This document shows positions 11,255 through 21,439 of a DNA stretch of 64,000 bases, piece by piece; within the stretch, counting starts at the first letter, position 1; every line of letters begins with the position of its first letter. Both the position numbers and the translations under genes were made by a program. The DNA comes from Paralithodes platypus. Lineage: Eukaryota; Arthropoda; Malacostraca; Decapoda; Lithodidae. Location of the stretch: NCBI GenBank assembly GCA_032716605.1, contig CM064519.1:27110985-27174984 (forward strand), given 5' to 3'. The notes below the pieces were generated by a model, which did no database searches, was not told where the DNA came from, and was given only the letters and a program-made list of their open reading frames with translations.

Positions 11255-11660
11255 CTTAAGTAGTAGGGATGATGGTGATGGTAGTAATGATGGTGGTGGT
11301 GATTGTGTTAGTGATGATGGTGATAATAGTAGTGATGATGGTGACAGAAGTGGTGATAGTTGTAATGATGGCGATGGTAAAATAGTAGTGATAACGGTGA
11401 TAGTGATGATGATTACCGCAATAGTGATGACAACAGTAGTAGCTAGTAGTGATGGTGGTGATAGTAGTAGTGATGGTGAAAGTAGTAGTGATGATGGTGA
11501 CAGTATTAGTAGTAGTGATGATGGTGACAGTATTAGTAGTAGTGATGATGGAGACAGTATTAGTAGTAGTGATGATGGTGACAGTATTAGTAGTAGTGAT
11601 GATGGTGACAGTATTAGTAGTAGTGATGATGTCAGTAGTAGTGATGATGGTGGCGTTACT
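11255..11660. repeat. trinucleotide satellite with a 27-bp higher-order array
   Basis: Degenerate GATGGTGATAGTAGT repeats. Around 11489-11640 a 27-bp unit (GATGGTGACAGTATTAGTAG plus TAGTGAT) repeats about five times almost perfectly. A similar satellite patch lies at 11875-11950. Confidence 0.85.
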
Positions 11661-11663
11661 ATA

Positions 11664-11875
11664 GGTAGCGCCAACGAACTGGACAATAATTTCGATCCCT
11701 GACCTCTTCGAAACTCAAAAGGACCTTGAGCAAACTGGCTGTAAATATCCACATCTATTTCCTGGTGGACTCTTCCCAAATGATAGAAATGTCAGCCCGA
11801 TTGCTTTAATTGATCTTGAATAATACGAAGTTAAGGGGTCCAGATTATTGTCAAGTTCGTTGGCGCTACTTATAC
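11664..11875. mobile_element. 212-bp palindromic MITE-like element
   Basis: The left end GTAGCGCCAACGAACTGGAC (11665-) is matched in reverse complement by GTTCGTTGGCGCTAC near 11857-11872. It sits inside the trinucleotide satellite and contains a diverged copy of the dispersed CTCTTCCCAAAT module. Non-coding. Confidence 0.6.
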
Positions 11876-12301
11876 TGATAATGGTGTCAGTAGTGATGAC
11901 GGTGACAAAAGTAGTGATAATTGTAACAGTAGTAGTGATGATGATAATCATCGTCTCTGACGCCTTGTTTCCCTCCTGGTAAACCCCCGGTAAAGGATGG
12001 CCATGACAGAAACGCCTCCAGGCTATTTTGTCAAGACATACTGTCTTTGCCGGTGCCTACAATGCCTTTCCACTATGTGAAAGTTTTTCCTCAATATATT
12101 TTTCCACTTTTTTTCCCATACCATAGGTGGTCTTCCACTACTAGCTTCTCCACTCACCTGACTCCCATGTATCTTTCTTGGCATTCTGTCTTCATCCATT
12201 CTCTGATTTTTTTTTCTTTTCTATGTGAATGAGGGAGACAAAAGGCAGAACTGCCTTCTGCGATTGCCTCCCCCAGAGTTGAAAGAGTGACAGGGCCAAA
12301 A

Positions 12302-12592
12302 TCAAGAGACATTCGAGCTAAAATGCCTGGACACACGGAGTTTGAAGTAATTTAAGTCATAGGAAGAGGGAAAGACTGATTCTGGGAGAGAGTTCCAGAG
12401 CTCAGCAGTTGAATAGAAGAAAGTCTGAGAATAGCATTTCACTCTTGGGTTGGAGAGTTGTACAGAGTAGGGGTGGGATTGTGCTGCAAAACGGGTACTG
12501 TACCCTACGTAGAGGAGGTAGTATACACTGGGAAAGCTACGAGGAACACTGATTATTGTAGTAGCGATAGAATAGCGAGAGAGATGCAACAT
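12302..12592 (-). pseudogene. LINE-C C-terminal domain
   Basis: 96 codons including HPYSVQLSNPRVKCYSQTFF and STAELWNSLPESVFPSSYD. This parallels the LINE-B C-terminus (LWNSLPSNCFPQTYN). It overlaps the end of the RT frame in another phase, so a frameshift near 12540-12590 separates the two. Confidence 0.75.
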
Positions 12593-13803
12593 TGCGGCGA
12601 AGAGAGAGAGATTGCAGAGAGTTGGTGAGTGGATGGGAGTTAATGATACAAAAGGCTTTCCTTTCTACTTTGTTTAAGAGTGCGGTGTGAGAGAATCCTC
12701 CCCACACATGTGAACAATACTCAATACAAGAACGCACTGTCCCCCTGTACAGAGCAAGAAGCTGCACAGGGGTAAAGAACCCCTTGAGGCGGTTAAGCAC
12801 ACCCAGCTTCTGGGAGGCTGCCTTAGCAAGACTGGTAATATGGTCCTTCCAAGTGAGAGCAGAAGAAAAAGAGACACCGAGAATATTGAGAGAAGATGAA
12901 GGATTGATTTTTGTATTGTTGAAGAATAAGGGATAGTCCTCTGGAGGTTCCAGACGGGTAGTAAGATGGAGAAATTGGGTCTTGGAAGCATTAAATGCAA
13001 CAAGGTTTTCTCTACCCCAATTGGAAATAGTAGCTAGATCAGATGATAAGTGTTCTATGGCTTCATTACGTTTGTTTTTTAGGGACTGCTGGCTGGGGCA
13101 TTCTGGAAAACTAATTGAGTAGTGTAAGGTAGAGTCGTCTGCATATGAATGGATGGGACTGGATGTACAGTTGAGAAGATCATTTATGAAAATTAGAAAG
13201 AGAATATGAGATAGGACAGAACTCTGAGGAACACCAGAGTTGATAGGATGGGGAAGTGAGCGATGGCCATCCACAACCGCAGCTATGGAATGGCCGGAAA
13301 GGAAATTAGAGACAAAGGCACAGATGGAGGGATAGAAACCAAAGAAGGGTAGTATAGAAATTAAAGATTTGTGCCAGACTCTATCGAAGGCCTTCAATAT
13401 GTCTAGTGCAACAGAAAAAGTCTCACCGAAGTCCTGAAAGGAGGATGACCAAGAGTTAATAAGATATGAAAGAAGATCATCAGTAGAGCGACCCTTAAGG
13501 AAGCCATACTGGCGATCTGAGAGCAGATTATGAGAAGAGAAATGCTTAAGAAATTTGGAAGCAAGAATAGTTTCAAAAACTTTAGAGATACAAGAGATGA
13601 GAGCAATTGGACGATAGTTGGAGGGTTGAGAGCGGTCCCCTTTCTTTGGGACAGGTTGAATGAGAGCAAACTTCCAGCAAGAAGGGAAGACGTTAGAGGA
13701 GAGACAGAGACGAAAGAGTTTGTCTAGGCAGGGGGTCAGCACGGAAGCACAGTTTTTTAGTACAACAGGAGGAACACCGTCCGGACCGTACGCCTTCTTA
13801 GTA
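12537..13803 (-). pseudogene. LINE-C reverse transcriptase
   Basis: An open frame of about 400 codons: GPDGVPPVVLKNC at its start (beyond the first Met), FALIQPVPKKGDRSQPSNYR, QYGFLKGRSTDDLLS, motif A VALDILKAFDRVWHK, motif B SGVPQSSVLSHILFLIFIND, motif C SYADDSTLH, then the thumb and RRNVASLSLFYRYY. Motif C aspartates are present. Motif B carries Ser where LINE-B has Gly (VPQGS to VPQSS) and His for Pro, substitutions likely to weaken activity. Upstream the frame is cut by a MITE inserted at a TTAA (13804). Confidence 0.88.
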
Positions 13804-14418
13804 TTAACCCGGGAATGGCGAGAACACTCTTAAAAGGTTTTGGTGTGCAAGGGCGAGGACCCTCTTTAGAGGTAAGGCCTAAAAAAAAAAAAAACGTTTA
13901 AAAGGCCCCAGTAGCACTTAAAACAAGTAAAATGGTTATTAAGTGAGATAATTCCCCTCCATACCTCCTATCACTACTCCACATCTGTCAAAATCCCCTC
14001 CTTTCCCCCCCCCCTTTAATTATCACCTATTTTCCCTGTTATTCCCTTATTCATTGGTATATTTTTGTGTAAACATCTCCAAACCGATCCTAGGCTGTGG
14101 TCTTGTGTGTGTCTATGCGTAGGAAAAAGAGAAAGAGAGAGAGACAGGCCTCAGCCACTCTCCAGTCCTCCCCTGTCTCTCACCTCATGAATGAACGCTC
14201 AGCAACAATAATTCACGATTTTCACCATCCAAACAATATTCCCACTTGTTTTATTGTTGTTACATGTTACTATCTTCATATTAAATGTAAAATAGGCGCA
14301 TATGAATAAGTAATAACGATATTTATCATAAAATGACGATTATAGGCGGGAATGGAGCTTAATATTGCCGCCCAGAAGTGTGGTGTTCACTACACCCTGC
14401 GCGCGCGTGCCGGGTTAA
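13804..14418. mobile_element. 615-bp TTAA-bounded MITE inside LINE-C
   Basis: Bounded by TTAA at 13804-13807 and 14415-14418. Termini TTAACCCGGGAATGGCG and, in reverse complement, TTAACCCGGCACGCGCGCG share TTAACCCGG, a piggyBac-like TTAACCC end. Non-coding, with A13 and C10 runs. It sits directly against the next MITE, sharing one TTAA. Confidence 0.65.
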
Positions 14419-14741
14419 CCCCAACTGTACCATAGGGTAATAGCATAAATGTACCCTCCAGTACCAAGCAATGTGGCCAAAATGACTTCAGAGGCAAGAT
14501 ATAACTTCTCACCTCAAAAGATGGAGGAATACTGCCTCTCCCAGCATGTGGGGACTTGGATATAAACTGAGAAATGTTGCCAAGGTCTTAGAGCAGTGCT
14601 CAAACGTCGTGGTACCAAGTACTGCCTGATACTGACAGTTACAAGGATCGTATATTACTGACGGCTGGCAGCCGATGCTGGGACTGGGAAGTGATTTATC
14701 TACTGACAGCTTTCTGCCGTTGCTGGTACTGAACGGGCTAA
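14415..14741. mobile_element. 327-bp piggyBac-like MITE (family C2) inside LINE-C
   Basis: Left TTAACCCCAACTGTACCATA (14415-) and right end, in reverse complement, TTAGCCCGTTCAGTACCAGC form imperfect inverted termini. It is clearly homologous to 17858-18172 (shared AATGTGGCCAAAATG, GTGGTACCA, ATTACTGACGGCT). It separates LINE-C endonuclease from RT. Confidence 0.75.
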
Positions 14742-16203
14742 GCCCAGAGAGGGTAGAAAGTACATCTTTAGAAGAGATTAGGATATTAGGCATAAGTAGG
14801 AGGGAGGGGGGTGGAGAGGGATGAATAGCACCGGAATCATCCAAGGTGGAGTTTCTAGCAAAAGTTTGAGCGAAGAGTTCAGCTTTGTAAGAGGAAGAAG
14901 TGATGATTGTGCCATCAGAGTGGAAAAAGGGAGGGAAAAACGAGGAAGAAAAGTTGTTGGAGAGGTTTTTGGCTAGATGCCAGAAACCTTGGGAAGAGCT
15001 AGAGTTGGATAGTTCAGTGCATTTATTATTGATGAAAGAGTGCTTGTCAAGCCGAAGAACAGATTTGGCTTGATTCCTGGCAGAAACATAGGAAGAATGA
15101 GATTCTTGAGTTTTAAGGCGTCGGTACCGTTTGAATGCTTCCTCCTTGTTGTGGACAGCAGTAGAACAAGCGTGAGTAAACCAAGATTTTTTTGCATTAG
15201 AATGAGAGAAAGAAAATGGAATGTACGCTTCCATGCCCGAGAGGATTACCTCGGTAATGCGTTCAGCACTCTCAGAGGGTCCTCGGCCACGGAAGCAGAC
15301 GTCATTACATGGGAAATCAAAGAAGTACTGCCGGAGAGCCTCCCAGTCGGCAGCGCCAAAGTGCCACAAGCGCCGCCGGCTGGGAGGATCGGGTGGCCGT
15401 ACTGAAGAGATAGGAAAGGTGACGGAGATAAGTTTATGGTCGGAGGAGCCCAAAGGAGAGGAAAGATTGACAGTATAAGAAGAAGGGTTAGAAGTCAGAT
15501 ATAAGTCAAGAATGTTGGGCCGATCTCCGAAGCGATCCGGGATACGGGTGGGTTGCTGGACCAGCTGCTCTAGGTCATTTATGATAGAACAGACGTAGGC
15601 TTGTTCACCAGGTTGGTCAGTAGAGTGAGAGGAGAGCCATTGGTGGTGGTGAACGTTGAAATCTCCTAAGATGGGGATTTCAGAGAAGGGAAAGATAGAT
15701 AGAATGTGTTCCTCTTTAGAGTTTAGATAGTCAAAGAATTTGGGAAAGTCGGTAGAGTTAGGGGAAAGATAGACAACACATGAATATTTACTATGAAAAT
15801 GACAGGATAGTTTGAGCCATAAAGTTGAGAATTCAGAGGAGTCGAAATCGGGAACACGAGAGCAAGTGACTTTGTTGTGCACGTATGCACAACATCCGCC
15901 TTTGGCTTGGAAACTAGGATAGAGAAAGTAGGAGGATACAGAGAAGGGGCTGCTGGCAATTGTCTCAGATGCCTGGGTTTCGGTGAGGAAAAGAAGATCA
16001 GGTTTGTAGGAGGAGAGATGGTGTTCGACTAAGTGAAAATTAGAGGAAAGGCTGCGAATATTGCAAAATTTGATAGTAAGAATGACAGGCTGTGGTCCAG
16101 AGCATTTAAAGGGGTCGTTAGGGGGAGGTTGGGCAGATGTGGAGGCATTTATGGTCCCCCCCCCCCCCCCTGGGGATTCCAAGGCTGGGCCTGTGTTCAT
16201 CAT
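14742..16203 (-). pseudogene. LINE-C APE-type endonuclease and linker
   Basis: An open frame from [16 protein letters not shown]. Endonuclease motifs run in order: [27 protein letters not shown] (catalytic Glu), [26 protein letters not shown] (catalytic Asp/Asn), [20 protein letters not shown] and [13 protein letters not shown] (catalytic His). A linker with [20 protein letters not shown] and a pre-RT helix (STLSGL) follows. The frame stays open past 14742 to about 14509 only because it reads into the inserted MITE; the last 75 or so residues are not LINE protein. Start choice is by the first Met. Confidence 0.88.
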
Positions 16204-16255
16204 TTTTGTGGAAGAAGGAAGTGTGGTGTGTATGTTATGTTAAGTGTAGTGAAGT

Positions 16256-16560
16256 AGATAGGAGGAGGAGGTGTTTGTGAGAGCAGGCTGGACTACTCTC
16301 AGTGTAAGTGAGGCACAAAGAGAATCAGTAAGAGAGGCCAAGCAAATGAAACAGGAGTTCCAGCGACTCCTTATCAAATGTCTACAGCCTCTCCTGGGTA
16401 TAGCCCTGTTCGATTGGTGCCTACAATCTACCCCCATTCCCCCTATTAGTCACCTTGTACGACGCGCAGTAGGACGAGTGGGGCATATTCTGTTTTTCCT
16501 GCACCATAAGATGGAGGCCCCCTTACCCCCAGGGGGGATATGACTACACCTCAAAATACT
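16256..16560. other. possible LINE-C 5' region or separate repeat
   Basis: A G/C-balanced stretch with C12 (about 16157-16169) just inside LINE-C. No certain gene. Its relation to the LINE-C 5' UTR is a guess from position. Confidence 0.3.
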
Positions 16561-16569
16561 TCTCCTTAT

Positions 16570-17740
16570 CCACTCAGCCACACCACATGCAATGCACAAA
16601 GCTTGATCTTCCATTCCAAAGGACTCGCACACTTCCTTATTACTTTGCCCATCTAGCCTATTCACACCAACTGCAATTCTGATAAAGTTCATTGCCACAG
16701 CTCTCAGTTAGGAGAAGTCCTCTTCACTTGTTGTCCATGTCTCACTTCCAAACGATAGTGTTGGGAGCAGCACACTGTTCCTCAGTGACTTTTACACTTC
16801 TTGTCTAACCATTCTTCCCTTCAGAATACAATCAAGTTCTCCAGTTACCTTTCTCCCTTGCATTTTTCGCTCTTATATTTCACTCTCCATTTTACCATAT
16901 TTGCACATTATAGCTCCCAAATACTTGAAACTATCAACCACTTCTAGTACTTAATTTCTATTTTTCTTTACAACTTTTCTCATGTTCTTCCTTGATACAA
17001 TGTTTTGCCTCAAACCTTACATTTCCCTAAACTGACTTTTAATTTCATCTTTTCGCATACCCTTTTAAAGTCTATGACCACTCTCTGAAGTTCTTCCACA
17101 TTTTTGCCAACAGGACTGCATGGCCGCATATAGGCATGTTAAAATCTCCCACTCTCTTCCCTCCGATTCAAGCCAAGCTCTTTAACCCATTGATCCCGCC
17201 CTACATTTTCTAATCACTCCATCCATGTACTGTATATATTGAACAACCAAGGTGACATGACACATCCCTGTCATACTCCTACATTGACCTCAAAACGGTC
17301 ACTTAACTTATCACCTACCTTCACATTGCCATTACATTCTTATATAAAGATTTACTGCCATTAGGAACTTCCCTCCTACACCATATACTGTAAACTCATC
17401 CCACAGGCCCTCCGGATCAACTTTATCGTCGGTTTTTTCCAATTCATGAATGCTGCATTGAGTTTTCTGTTCTTGGCCATGATGATGATAATATGTTAAT
17501 AGTGGTGATGGTGACAATAGTAGTGATGATGTTGATAGTAGTAGTGATGATGGTGTGATGGTGGTAATAGTTGTAATGATGGTAACCCATCGCAGGGATG
17601 GGTGTGCTGTTTTGATTTTGGGCAAAGCGGCATTTCTACTGTCACCAACACTACTACAATCATCATCATTATCATGGCCAAGAACAGAAAACTCTGTATG
17701 CAGCATTCATGGATTTGGAAAAAGCCTACGACCATTGATA
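16570..17740 (-). pseudogene. degenerate LINE-D reverse transcriptase (block 2)
   Basis: The reverse strand gives the RT segment KNRKLYAAFMDLE (from the inverted arm), EGLWDEFTVYGVGGKFLMAV near 17340-17420, and further down the C-terminal signature FGSETWT, then AMNFIRIAVGVNRLDGQSNK, EVCESFGM and CGVAEWIRR (16740-16560). These match a LINE family often seen in arthropods ('YGSETW', 'GV.R.DG.SN..VYE..GM', 'GV.EW'). Many stops and shifts. It corresponds to 1-1000 of block 1. Confidence 0.8.
17432..17738. repeat. inverted RT fragment around trinucleotide satellite (block 2)
   Basis: The left arm at 17432-17490 (ATGAATGCTGCATTGAGTTT, TTCTTGGCCATGATGATG) is mirrored at 17660-17738 (CATGGCCAAGAACAGAAAAC, GCAGCATTCATGGATTTGGA). 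The centre is about 170 bp of TGATGG-like repeats. Same design as 713-993. Confidence 0.82.
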
Positions 17741-17857
17741 TAGAGGTCTTGCCATTGATATAGAGAATGACATAATACTAAACTTTCAGTGGAAATGTGA
17801 AAACAATTTAGATCTCCACTGATTCAAGATGGCCACCTTTCTTGCTTCAGCCTTATA

Positions 17858-18172
17858 TTTACCCCTACAGTAATAAAAGTCCCCCCCCCCATTCCCAAAC
17901 AATGTGGCCAAAATGGCAAGATAGAACAACCTTCCACCTCAAGAGATGACGGAAGACTGGCTCCAGGCTCTCCCACCCTTCAGTGGGTTATATATAAGCT
18001 GAGAAGTGTTGCCATATCGAGAGCAGTGCTAAAACGGTCGTGGTACCAGGTACAGCCTGATACAGGCAGTTACAAGGAAAGAACATTACTGACGGCTCCT
18101 AGCCGTCGCTGGGACTGGGGAGTGACTTATCTACTTACGGCTAGTAGCCTTCGCTATGATTGGACAGGTTAA
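17858..18172. mobile_element. 315-bp piggyBac-like MITE (family C2) upstream of KH gene 2
   Basis: Left TTTACCCCTACAG (TTTA a mutated TTAA), right GGTTAA at 18167-18172. It is homologous to 14415-14741. Block 1 has an unoccupied TTAA at the matching place (1109-1112): both continue AACCCACAAAGTCTAATG on the right. Confidence 0.75.
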
Positions 18173-18987
18173 ACCCACAAAGTCTAATGAAATATAAGTT
18201 AATTTCCGGTAGTTATGATATATAATAGTAATGATGTATGGTTCATAATGATTGCCTATATGTTACAAAGAATGAAATATCTTGTGCCTTTGTAAATCTA
18301 AACAAAAGATCCTTTTAACCTGTTATAGCAGTAATTTTACTGCTTACTGTTGTTATTTAGTCTCCCATCAGTACAAGCCCCAACACTTTGGGGAACGACG
18401 TATCAAGGGGTGTGTGTGTACGAGTGAAAGTACGTGTTCATGACTATGCATATATACTATGGTGATAATTATATTGGTCTTCAATAAAATAATTTAGTTA
18501 CCCATATATTTTGGCTTTTTTTATAATCAATTTACAGAAAATGTTAATTTATATTGGGGAACTATTATGTAAAATATGGTATTATAGGGAGATCCAAGGC
18601 TATAATGTATATCCTACATACACAAATACTGAAATATACAAATTATATTATATTAATAAACGTTTAATGATGAATGAACTTTACTCATTGTAATTTATCT
18701 AGCGACGTTCTATAGACTAATACTATTGCTGCGACCTTAAAATGTTGCCAAGTTAACGACCTAACTGCTATAGGTACAGACATATTTACATACCGTACAT
18801 CTATGCAATATATAACAACAAAATATGATATATTGAGCACATGTATGCTATGGTTTAGGAATATATAATGTTCATAGCGATATTTCGATTTTTTCGTATT
18901 GTCTACTAATGTTTTACAAATTTGACGAATAATCAAGAAACATGCAATAGTTATTCGAATTGGCAACACTGATTGAGCAACAAATTT

Positions 18988-19021
18988 CATAAAGAAGTTC
19001 AAATGGCACCCAGACTCATTC
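18988..19021 (+). promoter_or_regulatory. core promoter of KH gene 2
   Basis: CATAAA at 18988-18993 replaces the TATAAA of copy 1. The initiator ACTCATT (A at 19018) is at the same 30-base spacing. The downstream leader TTCTTCACTCGAGTCAAGAC is identical in both copies. Weakening of the TATA box in this copy is inferred. Confidence 0.5.
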
Positions 19022-19175
19022 TACTTCTTCACTCGAGTCAAGACAGTTCATTTTCATTTCCTCCTGTGATTTACATCGTGTTGACGTGTTTGGCGTCTTA
19101 AATACGAATTAACTTACGTTATTAACGAGTGCATTGTGATTTTAACACTTAATTACAAAATATATCTAAGTCATA

Positions 19176-19709
19176 ATGAAAAATTGGGCGCGATCAGTGA
19201 AAGAATCGTGGAGTGAATCCCCAGCCCGCCCAAAGCAAGAAAACGTAAAATTGATTGCGACGAAGAACCATACCGCATTCAAAGGGCAAAATGACTTGCA
19301 GGGAGTGAGGCTAAAGGGAAATACCAAGGCCCCTAAGGAGAGCTACACGACTCTGCTCGTCAACGTGGCTCCTGAAGACCGCGGGCACCTGATCGGCACC
19401 GCTGGAGTACGGATCAAGGCGCTACAGTTGTACTACGGTGTGCACATCAAGGTGTTTCGGGACCCTTCGGAGTTGGTACGGGTTCGGGGTCCAGAGTCGA
19501 AGGTCCGGGAAGCCGTCGATGCTATCGATAATATGCACGTCGTTCCACGGAAGCAGCGCATGGTTCTAGAGGAGGAGTGGGAGCGGGAGTTGAACAGAGC
19601 TCAGCAACGGATGGGAGGCGAATTGAAGCAGATTAAAATGGGGTACGATGTGCAAAAGTCTTGGCTAGCTGGCGAAATTCAATGGATTAAAAATAAATTG
19701 ATTGGCTAA
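19176..19709 (+). CDS. single KH-domain protein, intronless (copy 2)
   Basis: A 177-residue paralogue of the protein at 2137-2670. The KH domain spans about 57-120 with GxxG loop G74-T-A-G77. By eye there are 19 amino-acid differences, none between residues 50 and 95 and only one conservative change (E96D) in the rest of the first KH half. Changes cluster in the N-terminal tail (residues 13-49, nine) and the C-terminal half (121-175, nine). Around 29 nucleotide differences were counted over 534 bp, fewer per site than in the flanks. The open frame, the leader and the 30-base promoter spacing are kept, so I treat it as a likely functional second gene. A recent pseudogene without disabling changes cannot be excluded. 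No introns. Confidence 0.78.
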   Translation: MKNWARSVKESWSESPARPKQENVKLIATKNHTAFKGQNDLQGVRLKGNTKAPKESYTTLLVNVAPEDRGHLIGTAGVRIKALQLYYGVHIKVFRDPSELVRVRGPESKVREAVDAIDNMHVVPRKQRMVLEEEWERELNRAQQRMGGELKQIKMGYDVQKSWLAGEIQWIKNKLIG

Positions 19710-20143
19710 GTAGTGTAGGCTAGGCCACCATAGGAGTTCTTCGGCCGGAATGATTTAACTTTGTGTTGTATTTAGTTTTTACCGCATATAGGCTTATGAT
19801 TTCTTCCTTTTTTCTTTTAATAGCCTTTATTTTTTGTTTATGAACTTTGATTTATGTGTATACATTCGTGGGTGGGACCTATTTTGGGAGAATTTTGCAT
19901 CCTTATATCTCAAACATTTTGGCTCAAGCCTTCATAATATACTGTATACTTTATGCATATAATTTTCAATACTATGTACTGTATTTGCCCAATAATGGTA
20001 TTTGGACCCATTTATATAATGTTACCGATTGTTTACATTTTTACCATTACACCATCCTAAAACCCTAACTTATATTGACACAGCACATTTAAATTCTTAG
20101 TGCTGCGGTTCAGAACTTAATGTTACTAAATGTAATTGCCTTA

Positions 20144-20358
20144 CTAACCCTTTCAAGATATGATTACACATCTCTTTTCCGTTTTCTGGCTATTGTTAGG
20201 CGATTTTATTCAGATCAGGAAGGGTATATGGAAGTCAGAAGGTTACTTGATAAAGTCTTTGCCCTTATAATTCCCACAAATCCTTCCTAAACCGTATAAA
20301 ATCATCAAATGATAGCTAGAAGAAATTGTTAAAATGCAGCATAACTTCAAATAGTTAA
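20144..20358. mobile_element. 215-bp piggyBac-like MITE (family C1), block 2
   Basis: CTAA at 20144-20147 and TTAA at 20355-20358. It aligns end to end with 3099-3314, so it was in place before the block duplicated. The first contig copy of the 11.3-kb duplication begins inside it (20150). Confidence 0.75.
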
Positions 20359-20705
20359 ACATACAATACAAAGTTCCACACCATTCTAAGTTTGCAATAT
20401 TAGGCTATAAGTGTATTTCGAAAGTTTGAGCCATAGTTTGAGACTAAGGTTGAAATACTGCCTTAAACTAGACCCAGCCTTCTATTTTCTGTTCCTGTTT
20501 AGCATTTTATATTCATCATAAATACGCCAGAATTCATGACCTCCTGTAACTAGAAGGGGGGCTAGAGGAGATGGGCGGTAGGTTTCACACCTATTTCCTG
20601 GTTGACTCTTCCCAAATTGAGAATATGTTAGCTTGATTGATCTCAATTATTTTTTTTTAGTAAAAGAGGGCAGAGGTCAAGATTTCTTGCCTAATTGTAG
20701 TGAAG

Positions 20706-21190
20706 AGACTATGGAAGATTGATATACAGTATATGAAAGATTAATACATATTGAAGATTGATGAATATGAAAGATTGGTAAAAATGGTAGATTGATTAAT
20801 ATTAAGCATGGAAAATGAATATATATGGAAGCTTGATAAATATGGAATATTAATAAATATGGAAGGTTGATAAATATGAAAGATTGATAAATATAGAAAA
20901 TTTATGCATATGGAAAATCGATTAATTTGGGAGATTGGTAAATATGGAAGATTGATATATATGGAAGATTGATAAATATGGAAGACCGATGACTACGAGA
21001 CTGTTAATATGAGATTGAAAATTATGAAGTTGATAAGTATGGAAGATTGGTAAATATGGAAGATTAGTAAATATAGAAGATTCTTAATTATGGAAGATTG
21101 ATAAGTATGAAAGATTGATAGATACGGATGACTGATAAATATCAGAGATTGATATGGAAGATTGATAAATATGGAAGATTGATGTAATGA
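20706..21190. repeat. AT-rich 17-bp minisatellite (block 2)
   Basis: Degenerate ATGGAAGATTGATAAAT units matching 3650-4200 in position and sequence, now about 490 bp. Confidence 0.85.
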
Positions 21191-21228
21191 TACCGAAAAT
21201 AAGCATGATTTTCTTTGCTCCCACTGTA

Positions 21229-21439
21229 CAGTAGCGCTAATAAGTCACATTTCAGCTGGCATTACGTTTGGCTTGCTCTGTGCTGTATTAATGTCTGTCA
21301 GATGTTGAATAGGGTGGGTAAGTGTAGGAATATGGCTGTATATCTCACTCAAAAAGAAGAAATCATGTGTAAATTTTGCTGATACCAATTATTGATCAAA
21401 ACATAATTGGTGCTGAGACATCACTTATTAGGCCGACTG
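21229..21439. mobile_element. 211-bp Tc1/mariner-like MITE with TA duplication
   Basis: Flanked by TA (21227-21228 and 21440-21441). Termini CAGTAGCGCTAATAAGTCAC and, in reverse complement, CAGTCGGCCTAATAAGTGAT are inverted over about 28 bp. Block 1 carries the empty site: CCCACTG-TA-CACTCAATAAAC at 4238-4257. Non-coding. Confidence 0.85.

Larger units (their letters stand above)
12240..16255 (-). mobile_element. LINE-C: non-LTR retrotransposon split by two MITEs
   Basis: The reverse strand encodes the endonuclease (16203 to about 14742), RT (about 13803-12560) and C-terminal domain (to 12302), followed by a 3' UTR near 12240. 938 bp made of two TTAA-bounded MITEs (13804-14418 and 14415-14741) separates endonuclease from RT. 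The family is the same as LINE-B (+, 4560-6956). A 3' fragment of this family also lies at 50700-51055. Confidence 0.88.

Noticed and set aside
11240..11779. Apparent 306-codon Ser/Leu-rich protein continuing into LINE-A ORF1
   Set aside because: The upstream part is translated trinucleotide satellite; only 10860-11240 resembles ORF1.
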